Counted from the stretch's first letter, positions 53,576 through 62,708 are shown. The stretch: 64,000 nt of DNA from Serinicoccus chungangensis (GCF_001483745.1 NZ_LQBL01000028.1:1-64000), one strand, 5' to 3'. Program-made: numbers and translations. The notes: generated by a model not told the origin, from the sequence alone.

Positions 53576-54646
53576 GTGACCATCCTCTCCGTCGTCGGGG
53601 CCCGCCCGCAGTTCGTCAAGCTCGCGCCGATCGCGCAGGAGTGCGCCACCCGCGGGATCGAGCACGTCATCGTGCACACCGGCCAGCACTACGACCCGAT
53701 GCTCTCCGACGTCTTCTTCACCGACCTCGGCATCCCCCACCCCGATGTCCACCTGGGGGCCGGCTCCGGCAGCCACGGGGTGCAGACCGGGGCGATCCTC
53801 GGCGCGATGGACGCGGTGCTCGAGGAGCACCGCCCGGACTGGGTGCTCGTCTACGGCGACACCAACTCCACCCTGGCCGGGGCGCTGTCGGCGGTGAAGC
53901 TGCACGTGCCCGTCGCCCACCTCGAGGCCGGGCTGCGCTCGTTCAACCGGCGCATGCCCGAGGAGCACAACCGGGTGCTCACCGACCACGCCGCCGACCT
54001 GCTGCTCGCCCCGACGCAGGCCGCCCGGGAGCACCTGGCGGCCGAGGGCCTCGGGTCCCGCACGGTGGTCGTCGGCGACGTCATGATCGACGTCCTGCAC
54101 CGGGTCCGTGACGAGCTGGTGGACGCCGACGCCGTCCTCGACGAGCTCGGTATGCCGTCCGGCGGCTTCTCCCTCGCCACGATCCACCGCGCGGAGAACA
54201 CCGACGACCCCGCCCGGCTGGCCGCGGTCGTCACCGCCCTGCAGGAGGTGGACCACCCGGTCGTGCTGCTCGCACACCCCCGGCTGCGGGCCCGGGCGGC
54301 CGAGCACGGACTGGACCTGGACGGCGGGTCGCTCACCACGCGGGAGCCGCTGGCCTACCCCCGGCTGGTGGGTGCGGTGAGCCGGGCGCGCGGCGTCATC
54401 ACCGACTCCGGCGGCCTGCAGAAGGAGGCCTTCGCCCTGCGGACGCCCTGCACCACGGTCCGCACCGAGACCGAGTGGGTGGAGACCGTGGAGCTGGGCT
54501 GGAACGTCCTCGTCGAGCCCGGCCCCGCCGTGGCTCAGGCCGCCTCGCGGCCGACGCCCGAGCCGACCGACGCCGCACCCTACGGCGACGGCCATGCGGC
54601 CGCCGCGGTGCTGGACGCGCTCCTCGCCCCCCGCCCTGGGCCGTGA
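53576..54646 (+). CDS. wecB: UDP-N-acetylglucosamine 2-epimerase (WecB type)
   Basis: A 356-residue non-hydrolysing epimerase making UDP-ManNAc from UDP-GlcNAc. VVGARPQFVKLAPIA, VHTGQHYDPMLSDVFF, VLVYGDTNSTLAGALSA, VAHLEAGLRSFNRRMPEEHNRVLTDH and DSGGLQKEAF are the conserved blocks. GTG 53576 follows a leaderless -10. The AraC gene overlaps its stop (GTGA). Paired with the WecC-like dehydrogenase, it suggests a ManNAcA-containing surface polymer. Confidence 0.93.
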   Translation: MTILSVVGARPQFVKLAPIAQECATRGIEHVIVHTGQHYDPMLSDVFFTDLGIPHPDVHLGAGSGSHGVQTGAILGAMDAVLEEHRPDWVLVYGDTNSTLAGALSAVKLHVPVAHLEAGLRSFNRRMPEEHNRVLTDHAADLLLAPTQAAREHLAAEGLGSRTVVVGDVMIDVLHRVRDELVDADAVLDELGMPSGGFSLATIHRAENTDDPARLAAVVTALQEVDHPVVLLAHPRLRARAAEHGLDLDGGSLTTREPLAYPRLVGAVSRARGVITDSGGLQKEAFALRTPCTTVRTETEWVETVELGWNVLVEPGPAVAQAASRPTPEPTDAAPYGDGHAAAAVLDALLAPRPGP

Positions 54647-55521
54647 CCCCCGTCCCCACGGCCGCGGCGCGGCCCGACCGCGTGGTCGCCTTCCGGCCTC
54701 CGCTCGCCGGGGTCGAGGAGGTGCTGCACGCGTCCTGGCGGGAGCACGCCTACCCCGCGCACACCCACGACACCTGGACCGTGCTGCTCGTGGACGACGG
54801 CGCGGTCGCCTACGACCTGGACGGCCGCGCGGGGGCTGCGCCGTCGCGCTCGGGGCTGACCGTGCTGCCGCCGCACGTCCCGCACGACGGCCGCGGCATG
54901 GGCGGCGCCGGCTTCACCAAGCGCGTGCTCTACCTCTCCCCCGACCAGCTGGGGCCCGACCTAGTCGGGCGAGCGGTGGACGCTCCGCTCCTGCGCGACG
55001 CCACCCTGCGCGCCGGCGTCGACCGGCTGCACCGGGCCCTGGTCGGCCACGACCTCCTAGAGGCCGAGGCGCGGCTGGCGCTCGCCCGCGAGCGGCTCGC
55101 CGACCTCCTGCGGCGTCGGACGCCGCAGCCCCGGAGCCCGCAGCCGCTCGTCGCGGTCCGGGCCCGCGAGCGCCTCGACGCCGACCCCACCGACGGCACC
55201 ACGCTCGCCGCCGTCGCCGCCGACCTCCAGGTGAGCGTCCCGCACCTGGTGCGCTCGTTCTCGGCCTGCTACGGCATCCCTCCGCACCGCTACGTCCTGG
55301 GCCGTCGTCTCGACCATGCCCGCCGGCTGCTGCTGGACGGCGTGCCCGCGGGGCAGGTCGCGGTCGAGACCGGTTTCTACGACCAGGCCCACCTGACCCG
55401 GCACTTCCGGACCTTCCTGGGCACGACCCCGGCCCGCTTCCAGCGCTCCTGGTCGCGCGCCGCCCCGGATCATGTCCGTACAAGACCGTCGGCGCGCCCG
55501 GTCACCACGATGGGTGCATGA
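54643..55521 (+). CDS. AraC-family transcriptional regulator
   Basis: A 292-residue regulator: an N-terminal AraC-type cupin (HASWREHAYPAHTHDTWTVLLVDDGAVAYDLDG; TVLPPHVPHDGRGM) and a C-terminal double HTH (LAAVAADLQVSVPHLVRSFSACYGIPPHRYVLGRRLDHAR; VAVETGFYDQAHLTRHFRTFLGTTPARFQ). GTG 54643 overlaps wecB's stop by four bases and its own stop overlaps the DUF2000 gene. That combination, AraC with DUF2000, is a common pairing, so wecB is probably only a chance neighbour. Confidence 0.9.
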   Translation: MTPVPTAAARPDRVVAFRPPLAGVEEVLHASWREHAYPAHTHDTWTVLLVDDGAVAYDLDGRAGAAPSRSGLTVLPPHVPHDGRGMGGAGFTKRVLYLSPDQLGPDLVGRAVDAPLLRDATLRAGVDRLHRALVGHDLLEAEARLALARERLADLLRRRTPQPRSPQPLVAVRARERLDADPTDGTTLAAVAADLQVSVPHLVRSFSACYGIPPHRYVLGRRLDHARRLLLDGVPAGQVAVETGFYDQAHLTRHFRTFLGTTPARFQRSWSRAAPDHVRTRPSARPVTTMGA

Positions 55522-55781
55522 CCGACCCGGACCTGCTCACCCCGCCCTTCGACACCAAGATCGCCGTGGCCGTCCGCGACGACCTCGCGACCTGGCAGCG
55601 GCTCAACGTCACGGCCTTCCTCACCTCGGGGATCGCCGCGGCCCTGCCCGAGCTGGTCGGCGCCCCCTACGCGGACGCGCGGGCCGTACCCGGCGCCGAC
55701 CTCGACCTGGTCGGCCTGGCCGTCCACGGGCCGAAGAACGGGGTGGACAAGGTGCTCAAGGGCGCCCGGCTGCACCCCTGA
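55518..55781 (+). CDS. DUF2000 family protein, internally shortened
   Basis: An 87-residue DUF2000 protein. The start TKIAVAVRDDLATWQRLNVTAFLTSGIAAALPELVG and the end LDLVGLAVHGPKNGVDKVLKGARLHP match the two ends of the family. The usual length is about 130-140 residues, and the middle (normally containing the MPILVL-type strand and an ELF-T-x-HD segment) is missing, joined in frame near YADARAVPGAD. It is either a deletion variant or a broken gene that kept its frame. ATG overlaps the AraC stop. Confidence 0.75.
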   Translation: MTDPDLLTPPFDTKIAVAVRDDLATWQRLNVTAFLTSGIAAALPELVGAPYADARAVPGADLDLVGLAVHGPKNGVDKVLKGARLHP

Positions 55782-55788
55782 GCCGGTA

Positions 55789-55822
55789 GCACCCGCCGGT
55801 GCTCTGTCGCGCCGGCGGGTGC
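55789..55822. terminator. Hairpin between DUF2000 and cupin genes
   Basis: GCACCCGCCGG (55789-55799) and CCGGCGGGTGC (55812-55822) form a perfect 11-bp stem with a 12-base loop, between convergent genes. Confidence 0.8.
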
Positions 55823-55831
55823 ATCCGCCGG

Positions 55832-56392
55832 TCAGAGCGCCGTCCGCCCGGTCACGACGTTGGCCTCGCACCATCCGTCCTGGCGGTCCGCCGGGATGGT
55901 CGGCGCGCCGTCGGCCGGCACGTCGTAGAAGGTGGCGTAGAGGACGGTCGGGACGTCCCCGTCGTTCCCTGCCGTGTGGACGATGTCTCCCGGGTCGACC
56001 AGCGCGTCCTGCGGGCCGTAGTCACGCTTCCGGCAGTCCGTGCTCTGCTGGTAGACCAGGTCGCCCTCGGCCACCGAGATGACGACCGGGCCGGGGTGGG
56101 TGTGCCACGGGAACGCCGCGCCGGGTGCCAGCTCGACGCGGGCGACCACGATGTGGCCAGGGTCGCGCAGGTTGAGCACCTGGGTGGGCCCCCCGTCCAG
56201 CGAGCGCCGGATCGACATGGTGATGTCGTCGGTGAAGTCCGCGTGGCGGGCCAGCACCGTGACGTCCGGCCCGGGCGGTGCGTCACCGGTGGTGTCCTTG
56301 GCTGCGGCCCCGGTGGGGGCGAGCAGGGCCCAGCTGGTCGCGACCGCCGAGCCGGCAGCCAGGATCGTGTGTCGTGAGCGGTTCGTCGTCAT
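55832..56392 (-). CDS. Secreted cupin-domain protein
   Basis: A 186-residue protein with a signal peptide (basic start MTTNRSRH, then ILAAGSAVATSWALLAPTGAAA). A single cupin follows, with VVARVELAPGAAFPWHTHPGPVVISVAEG as the first conserved motif (two His, Glu) and ALVDPGDIVHTAGNDG as the second. It probably binds a metal outside the membrane; its substrate is unknown. ATG 56392 follows AAAGGAC. It is divergent from the LuxR gene. Confidence 0.87.
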   Translation of the reverse strand: MTTNRSRHTILAAGSAVATSWALLAPTGAAAKDTTGDAPPGPDVTVLARHADFTDDITMSIRRSLDGGPTQVLNLRDPGHIVVARVELAPGAAFPWHTHPGPVVISVAEGDLVYQQSTDCRKRDYGPQDALVDPGDIVHTAGNDGDVPTVLYATFYDVPADGAPTIPADRQDGWCEANVVTGRTAL

Positions 56393-56461
56393 GATCGTGT
56401 CCTTTGTCGCGGTGGTGTCCTGACCTCCTCCACGCTGCCGCGGCCGGGTCGGTAGCGGTAT

Positions 56462-56475
56462 ACGACGTTCGTCGT
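56462..56475. promoter_or_regulatory. 14-bp palindrome between cupin and LuxR genes
   Basis: ACGAC-GTTC-GTCGT, flanked by GTAT and AC, lies in the 150-bp divergent region. Its place suits a shared operator, possibly for the LuxR protein. Confidence 0.45.
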
Positions 56476-56543
56476 ACCCCGCGACCCTGGCGGGGGGTGC
56501 GCGATGCCTGGCAGAGTGGATGACGAGCGACAAGGAGGACGTC

Positions 56544-57344
56544 ATGTCGATCTCAGCCACCAGGAGGGTGCGGAGGCTCGACGAGCTGTGGCAGCTGCAG
56601 GAGGTGCTGCAGCAGGACGGGCCGGGGGTGGGCTTGCCGCTCGGCCTGCTGCAGGGGGTGCGACGCGTGCTGCAGTGCGACATCGTGGCGTTCAACGACG
56701 TCGACAGCCGGCGCCGCCGCCACCACTTCCTGCAAGGTGTCGACCACGAGGACGCCGACGAGGTCGTGGCACCTGACCCCGACGACCCGGAGGAGCTGGC
56801 CTTCTGGGAGCACTACTGGCAGTCGGCCTGCTCCCTGCCGGAACGCACCGGGGACCTGTCGGGGGTGCGCCTCACGTCGGACTTCTACTCGCGTCGGCAG
56901 TGGCACGAGACGCCTTACTACCGCGAGTCCGGGGAGGGTCCTCCTCCCGAGTTCGAGATGTCCACGGTCTGGGGCCGCGGGTCCCCCGACCGCACCCTGC
57001 GCCTGCTGTGCGTCCGGTTCGACGGACCGGACTTCGGCGACGACGACCGCTTCCTGCTGGAGCTGCTGCGCCCGCACCTGCTCATGGCCTTCCACCGGGC
57101 CGAGTCGGCCCGTGATCGGCAGCACGGGACCGGCGTGGCCGCCCTGACGCCCCGGCAGCGGGCGGTGCTCGCCCTGGCGGTGCAGGGTCGGACGAACCAC
57201 GCCATCGGACGCGAGCTGGGGATCGCCGAGGGAACGGTGCGCACCCACCTGATGCACGTCTACGCCACGCTCGGGGTGTCGTCCCGGGCCGCTGCCGCCG
57301 CTCTGCTGACCGCAGCCTCACCGGACCTGGCCCCACCTGGCTGA
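56544..57344 (+). CDS. LuxR-family transcriptional regulator
   Basis: A 266-residue protein. The N-terminal 190 residues form a GAF-like sensory region typical of actinobacterial LuxR proteins (LLQGVRRVLQCDIVAFNDVD; DFYSRRQWHETPYYRE). The C-terminal LuxR HTH is clear: ALTPRQRAVLALAVQGRTNHAIGRELGIAEGTVRTHLMHVYATLGVSSRAAAAALL. ATG 56544 follows AAGGAGGAC; an upstream ATG at 56520 lacks that. Its N-terminus carries no phosphoacceptor motif, so it is not a classic response regulator. Confidence 0.9.
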   Translation: MSISATRRVRRLDELWQLQEVLQQDGPGVGLPLGLLQGVRRVLQCDIVAFNDVDSRRRRHHFLQGVDHEDADEVVAPDPDDPEELAFWEHYWQSACSLPERTGDLSGVRLTSDFYSRRQWHETPYYRESGEGPPPEFEMSTVWGRGSPDRTLRLLCVRFDGPDFGDDDRFLLELLRPHLLMAFHRAESARDRQHGTGVAALTPRQRAVLALAVQGRTNHAIGRELGIAEGTVRTHLMHVYATLGVSSRAAAAALLTAASPDLAPPG

Positions 57345-57391
57345 GCTCCCCACACCGCCCGTACGCCTACGTCACTCCCTCGCAGCCTCGG

Positions 57392-58540
57392 TCAGCCACC
57401 CACCCTGGCGGCGAGGGTGTCGACGGCGCGCTCCCAGCCGCGCACCTGCTGCTCCGCGGACAGCTCCCCCGCGGCCGCGTGGGACGCCGCCTTGAAGCGC
57501 GTCACCTTCTCGGCGTCGAGGCCGTCGAGGGTCTCCGCCAGCGCCTGCGCGGTGAAGTCCGGGCTCACCACCCCCAGCCCGTGCCGCCGCACCAGCGCGG
57601 CCATCTCCGGGCTCGGCCCCACCACCAGCGCGAGCCGCCCCTGCACGAAGTCGAAGACCTTGTTGGGCAGCGCCCACAGGTGGTTGAAGGACACCGGCGG
57701 CAGCACGTAGACGCCCACGTCGTGCGCGTTGAGCGTCGCCGGCAGCTCGTGCGGCGCGACCGGCGGGTGGATCCGCACCCGGTCCGAGGCGGCATACCGC
57801 TCCCGCAGCTGCGCGAGGTAGGCCTCGTCGTTCGGCATGAGGTAGAGGTCGAGGGTCATCGGCCCTCGGACGAGCTCCATCGCCTCGAGGATGACGTCGA
57901 GCCGGTGCCGCTGCGCGTTGCCCGAGTGCACCAGACGCAGCGGGTCGCCGACCGGCCCGGGCTCGAGGTCGACGTGCTGCGGGGCGTTGACGACGACGCC
58001 GGCGCGCAGCCCGAAGCGCAGGCGGTACTCCCGGGCGATCCCCTCGCCGACGGTGGTGACCGAGTCGGCCAGCGGGCCGTAGCGGCGCACGAGCCAGCGG
58101 TAGTAGGGCGCGACGAAGGCCCGCCACCGCCACGACTCCTCGTTCTGGCGAGGGTGGTACTCGTGCAGGTCGGCGTGCACGCCGCCGGTCGGCGACAGGT
58201 CGAGCGCGAGCGGCAGGGTGTCGACGTCGTCGGCGAGGACGACGGTGAAGCGCCGCTGCCCGGCCAGCAGCTCGGCCGCGGCCCGCGTCACCGGGGCCCG
58301 ACGGTATGCCGTCTCGAACCGCCGCTGCACGAGCAGCCGGCGGTCCTTGTGCCAGGAGACGACGTCGTCGGGCAGGCGCAGGTGCTCCACGACCCCGTCG
58401 GGGGCCTCGCCGTAGCCGAGGGTCGTCACCGCGTAACGACGGGAGAACAGCGAGATCTGGCGCAGCACGCGGGCGTCGGAGCGCAACCGGCTCCACGCCA
58501 TGATGAGCAGCCGGGGACGGGGGTCGCGCACCTCAGCCAC
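57392..58540 (-). CDS. GT4-type glycosyltransferase
   Basis: A 382-residue GT-B enzyme. RLLIMAWSRLRSDARVLRQI opens the acceptor domain. DDVDTLPLAL, GVHADLHEYHP and SVTTVGEGIAREYRLRFG follow. The donor side shows LRLVHSGNAQRHR, VGVYVLPPVSFNHLWALPNKVFDFVQGRLALVVGP. It is clearly paralogous to the C-terminal half of the next gene (58533-60908), with the same block order. It overlaps that gene by eight bases and starts at GTG 58540. Confidence 0.87.
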   Translation of the reverse strand: MAEVRDPRPRLLIMAWSRLRSDARVLRQISLFSRRYAVTTLGYGEAPDGVVEHLRLPDDVVSWHKDRRLLVQRRFETAYRRAPVTRAAAELLAGQRRFTVVLADDVDTLPLALDLSPTGGVHADLHEYHPRQNEESWRWRAFVAPYYRWLVRRYGPLADSVTTVGEGIAREYRLRFGLRAGVVVNAPQHVDLEPGPVGDPLRLVHSGNAQRHRLDVILEAMELVRGPMTLDLYLMPNDEAYLAQLRERYAASDRVRIHPPVAPHELPATLNAHDVGVYVLPPVSFNHLWALPNKVFDFVQGRLALVVGPSPEMAALVRRHGLGVVSPDFTAQALAETLDGLDAEKVTRFKAASHAAAGELSAEQQVRGWERAVDTLAARVGG

Positions 58541-60908
58541 CGTCCACGGCCCAGCGGCCGACCGCGTCCACCCACCGGCGGGACTGGCGGGCGTCGGACA
58601 GCTCCGCGGCGGCGGCGTGCGAGGCCTGCTTCCACGCGGCCACGTCCGAGCCGACCGCGGCCAGCACGGCGGCCCGCACCGCGGCGGTGTCGAACCCCTC
58701 GGCCACGACCCCCAGACGGTGCTCGCGCACGAGCTCCGCCATGTCGGGGGTGGGACCCACGATGACGCCGAGCCGGGCCTGGACGAAGTCGAAGACCTTG
58801 TTGGGCAGGGCGTTGGCGTAGTTGAAGTTCACCGGCGGCAGGACGAAGATGCCGACGTCGTAGCCGTTGAGCGTCGGCATGAGGTCGGCGTAGGGCACCG
58901 GGTCGTGCACCCGGACCACGCCCCCGGACTCCTCGGCGGACCTGCGCAGCTCGGCCAGGTACGGCGGGTCGTTGAGGGTGAGGTAGAGGTCGAGGGTGAC
59001 GTCCGCGCCGGCGCGTGCGGCGACCCGGACGCCCTCCACCATGACGTGGATCGCCCGGCTGCGCAGCCCCGCGCCGGTGTGCACCAGTCGCAGCGGCGCA
59101 CCGACCGGGCCCGGTGCCAGCACGGCATACGGCGTGGCGTTGGTGACCACCTCGACCGGCACCCCGAAACGTCGGGTGTACTCCTGCGCGATGCGGTCGC
59201 TGACCGTCGTCACCGAGCGCGCCCTCGGCAGCTGGGTGCGGCAGATCCACTCCTGATAGGGGCCGATGCGCGCCTTCCACCCCGGGTACTCCTCGCGCCA
59301 CAGCGGCCAGAACTCGTGGAGGTCGGCGTGCACGCCGAGCCGCGGCCGCAGCGCGTGCGCCAGCGGCAGGGTGTCGGTGTCGTTGGCCACGACGACGTCG
59401 GCGGAGCCCGGCTCGATCCGGCGACGCACCCAGCGCGTCGCCGCCTGCGCCCAGTAGGCGGCGCGGTAGGCGTGGGCGGTGATGAGCCGGCCATCCAGCT
59501 CGTTCGTCGTCCCGGGGGGCACCTCGACGTGCGCCCTGACCCCGTCCGGCGCCGGGCCGTAGCCGCAGGTCACGACCTCGGCGCCGGCTGCGACGAGGTG
59601 CCGGACCTGCTTGAGCACGCGGGCGTCGCCGGCGAGCGGGCTGAAGGCCAGCACCAGCACCCGGAGGCCCTCCAGCGGGCGGCCGGTCGTGGCCCCGACG
59701 GTGCTCCGCCGGGTGGCGGACGGCCCGCCCCGGCCGGGACGAGCGATGGCCGGGAGCGCTCCGGCCACGGCGGCCGCGGCGTGCGCCCGCACGGTCGACT
59801 CCCGGTCGAGGTTGGCGAGCGGGTCGGAGGTCAGGAGGATGTCGAGGCGGCCGGCCTCCCCGCGCCGCACGGCGGCAGCCGCCAGGTCGTCGACGTCGCG
59901 GGCCGCCGCGATGTCGCTCACCAGCGCCTCGTCGGCCCGGTGCAGCGCCCGCCCCACGCCGGGCGCGAGGTCGAGGCAGCGGCGGACGAGGCCCTGCACG
60001 GTGGCCGCCTCGCCCGGTTCCCAGAGCACCGGTGAGGTGCGGCGGCGGACGGCTCCGAGGACGTGGATGCGCAAGGTCTTGACCGCCAGCGCCCGGCGGA
60101 CGTCCTCGGGGAGTTCGGCCACCCAGGGCTCGTCCAGCAGGTGGGCCAACGCCGTCAGCTCCGTGGTGATCGGACGGACCGCCTCGGTGATCCGGTCGGT
60201 CCCGGAGGTGCCGATGACGTAGGCGGGCAGGTCGGAGGCGTAGTCGATCCGCAGCCCCGAGGTGCTGAGCCGCAGCGACAGCGCGACGTCACCGCCGGTG
60301 CGCATGCCCGGGGTGAGCGGACCGGTCCCGTCACCGGGCAGCAGCCCGAGACGGTCCAGCGCCTCCCGCCGCAGGAGCCCGAGCGGCGCCGTGCGGTAGG
60401 CCAGCCGGTCGCGCACGAAGTCGAGCCGGGTGGTGCGCCCCGGCCGGACCCGCGGCGTCGCGACGTGCTCGCCGTCCTGGGTCTCCAGCCGGGCCATCAG
60501 CCAGTCCGAGCCCAGCCGGTCGGCCCGGGAGACCCAGCTGCCGAGCGCCCCGTCGGCGAACCAGTCGTCGCTGCCGATGATGCACACGTAGCGTCCGGTC
60601 GCCGCGGCGAGGCCGGCGTTGAACGGGCCGGACGGGCTGCCCAGCCCGTCCCGGACCTCGAGGAAGCGGGTGTGGGCCCCGACCGTGTCGGCGACGTCCT
60701 CCTCGAGGCGCTCGGCCACGGCGCGACGCACCTCGTTGGCGTCGAGCTCGTGGCACACGACGCTCACCCGCACCCGGTGCCCGCCCGGGACCACGCCGGT
60801 CAGGTCCGCCCCCCGCAGCGCCGACGCGACGGCCCGCTCGACGGGCCGGGACGGGTCGTGCACGGCGACGACGACGTCCAGATCCACGCCCGGCAGGGCC
60901 CCGCTCAT
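58533..60908 (-). CDS. Bifunctional glycosyltransferase, GT2 then GT4
   Basis: A 791-residue fusion. The N-terminal GT2 domain has LDVVVAVHDPSRPVERAVAS, SGPFNAGLAAATGRYVCIIGSDDWFADG (DD metal motif), and RDRLAYRTAPLGLLRREAL. The C-terminal GT4 domain has RVLVLAFSPLAGDARVLKQV, ANDTDTLPLAHAL, GVHADLHEFWP and NYANALPNKVFDFVQARLGVIVGP. Both halves look intact. It starts at ATG 60908, overlapping the ABC transporter stop (ATGA). The GT2 half matches the C-terminal half of the other 791-residue fusion, so the order of domains has been exchanged. Confidence 0.88.
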   Translation of the reverse strand: MSGALPGVDLDVVVAVHDPSRPVERAVASALRGADLTGVVPGGHRVRVSVVCHELDANEVRRAVAERLEEDVADTVGAHTRFLEVRDGLGSPSGPFNAGLAAATGRYVCIIGSDDWFADGALGSWVSRADRLGSDWLMARLETQDGEHVATPRVRPGRTTRLDFVRDRLAYRTAPLGLLRREALDRLGLLPGDGTGPLTPGMRTGGDVALSLRLSTSGLRIDYASDLPAYVIGTSGTDRITEAVRPITTELTALAHLLDEPWVAELPEDVRRALAVKTLRIHVLGAVRRRTSPVLWEPGEAATVQGLVRRCLDLAPGVGRALHRADEALVSDIAAARDVDDLAAAAVRRGEAGRLDILLTSDPLANLDRESTVRAHAAAAVAGALPAIARPGRGGPSATRRSTVGATTGRPLEGLRVLVLAFSPLAGDARVLKQVRHLVAAGAEVVTCGYGPAPDGVRAHVEVPPGTTNELDGRLITAHAYRAAYWAQAATRWVRRRIEPGSADVVVANDTDTLPLAHALRPRLGVHADLHEFWPLWREEYPGWKARIGPYQEWICRTQLPRARSVTTVSDRIAQEYTRRFGVPVEVVTNATPYAVLAPGPVGAPLRLVHTGAGLRSRAIHVMVEGVRVAARAGADVTLDLYLTLNDPPYLAELRRSAEESGGVVRVHDPVPYADLMPTLNGYDVGIFVLPPVNFNYANALPNKVFDFVQARLGVIVGPTPDMAELVREHRLGVVAEGFDTAAVRAAVLAAVGSDVAAWKQASHAAAAELSDARQSRRWVDAVGRWAVDGG

Positions 60909-62680
60909 GCCAACCCCGACAGCCGGGCCTGGGTCGCGAACTCCGGGTGCGCCGCCACGACCTGCTCGAAGCTGCCCCGGGCCACGATGGTCCCGTCCTT
61001 CATGAAGCACACCTGGTCGCTGTGGCGGACGGTCGAGAGCCGGTGCGCCACCGCCACCACGGTCACCTGCCCGTGCAGGTCGCGGATGGCCCGGGCGACG
61101 GCGTCCTCGGTGGCGGTGTCCAGCGCCGAGGTCGCCTCGTCGAGGACGAGGACGAGGGGGTCGGCATACAGGGCGCGGGCGATGCCGAGGCGCTGCCGCT
61201 GCCCGCCGGAGAGCGCGAGCCCGCGCTCGGCGACCCGGGTGGAGAGCCCGCCCCGCTCCCCCACCAGGTCGAGCAGCTGCGCTCGCTCCAGCGCGCGGGT
61301 GACCGCTGCCTCGTCGATGTCGTCGCCCCAGGTCAGCGCGACGTTCTGGGCGATGGTGCCGTCGAAGAGGTTGACCTCCTGCGGGACGTAGCCGACCCGG
61401 GCCCGCCAGGCGCCGAGCACCTCCGGCAGCGGCCGGTCGTCCACCCTGATCTCGCCGGCTGACGGCGTGAGCAGGCCCAGCAGCACGTCGACGAGCGTCG
61501 ACTTGCCCGCGCCCGAGGCCCCCACCAGGGCGACCGAGGAGCCCAGCGGCACGTCGAGGTCGACACCGCGCAGGGCCGGCTCGGCCGACCCGGGGTACGA
61601 GAAGGACACCTCGCGCAGCGCCAGCAGCCGCGGGTGGTCCGGCAGCGGCTCGCGGCCCAGCTGCTCCGCCGCGTCGACGTAGCCCTGGGCGTCCCGGATG
61701 TCGGTGATGACCGCCTCCGCGTGCGGCAGCGTCGAGGCGGTCTGCGTGATGATCGACTGGAAGCGGTTGACGCTCGGGATCATCCGCATCCCGGCCACCG
61801 CGAAGAGCGCGATCGCCTCGAAGGCCTGCTGCGCCCCGCCGAGCAGGTAGGCCACGCCCCCGACGATGGCGAAGCCCAGCACCAGCCCGGTGTCGGTGAC
61901 GAACTTGGGCACGGTGTTGAGGAACATGAGGTGCGAGCGGGCCCGGGTCGCGTGCACCCGGTTGGCGTGGACCTCGTCGGCGACCTCCTGCGCCTTGCCG
62001 CGCAGGGTCACCTCCTTGAGCGCGCCCATCATCTCCGTCATCAGCCCCGCCACGACGAAGGAGTAGTCGCGACCCACCCGTCCGGCGACGACCGCGCGGG
62101 GGGAGATGACGACATACATGAGGAGCGCCAGGCCGCCGAGGTAGGCGAAGGTCACGACCGCGGTGACGGGCTGGGCCACGAGCAGCACGACGAGCACCGC
62201 GGCGAAGGTCGCGAGCTCGGCCGGCAGCGACGCGGCGGGCAGCAGCAGCCCGGTGGTGGTGTTGGCGATGCCGACGTCGGCCAGGCGCACCAGCTGGGAG
62301 GTGTTGCGCTTGAGGCGCTCGGTCCACGGGGCGCGGATGTAGGCGCCGAAGAGGCGGTCGCCGATGACGAGGTCGTAGGCCGCGAGCCGCTTCGCCACCG
62401 CCCACTGCAGGGCGACCGTGGCCAGCCCCTTGACGACGACGAGGGCGCAGATGGCCCCCAGCAGCCAGGCGTAGCGGTCCGGGGCGACGGCGCCGAGGAC
62501 CGGCAGCTGCACCGGGTCGCCCTGGATCATCGGGGCGAGGGTGAAGGCCAGCAGCGACAGCGCGAGGATGTCGACGACGGCCAGGATGCTGGAGGCCACG
62601 GCATACCCGATGAGGAACCACCGGGTGCTCGGCGGCAGGAGGGGAAGGAGGCGCCGCAGCGCCCGCAGCAGGCGGATCAC
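60905..62680 (-). CDS. ABC transporter, fused permease and ATPase (flippase-like)
   Basis: A 591-residue half-transporter of the MsbA/PglK type. Six membrane helices lie in the first 320 residues. The nucleotide-binding domain shows Walker A LVGASGAGKSTLVDVLLG, the Q-loop YVPQEVNLF, signature ALSGGQRQRLGIARALY, Walker B LVLVLDEATSALD and the His switch AVAHRLST. Its place directly upstream of two glycosyltransferase genes suggests it exports or flips a lipid-linked glycan. GTG 62680 follows GAGGAGG; a start at 62737 would overlap the divergent gene. Confidence 0.9.
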   Translation of the reverse strand: MIRLLRALRRLLPLLPPSTRWFLIGYAVASSILAVVDILALSLLAFTLAPMIQGDPVQLPVLGAVAPDRYAWLLGAICALVVVKGLATVALQWAVAKRLAAYDLVIGDRLFGAYIRAPWTERLKRNTSQLVRLADVGIANTTTGLLLPAASLPAELATFAAVLVVLLVAQPVTAVVTFAYLGGLALLMYVVISPRAVVAGRVGRDYSFVVAGLMTEMMGALKEVTLRGKAQEVADEVHANRVHATRARSHLMFLNTVPKFVTDTGLVLGFAIVGGVAYLLGGAQQAFEAIALFAVAGMRMIPSVNRFQSIITQTASTLPHAEAVITDIRDAQGYVDAAEQLGREPLPDHPRLLALREVSFSYPGSAEPALRGVDLDVPLGSSVALVGASGAGKSTLVDVLLGLLTPSAGEIRVDDRPLPEVLGAWRARVGYVPQEVNLFDGTIAQNVALTWGDDIDEAAVTRALERAQLLDLVGERGGLSTRVAERGLALSGGQRQRLGIARALYADPLVLVLDEATSALDTATEDAVARAIRDLHGQVTVVAVAHRLSTVRHSDQVCFMKDGTIVARGSFEQVVAAHPEFATQARLSGLA

Positions 62681-62708
62681 GCGGGCGGCCTCCTCATGCG
62701 CCCCATCG

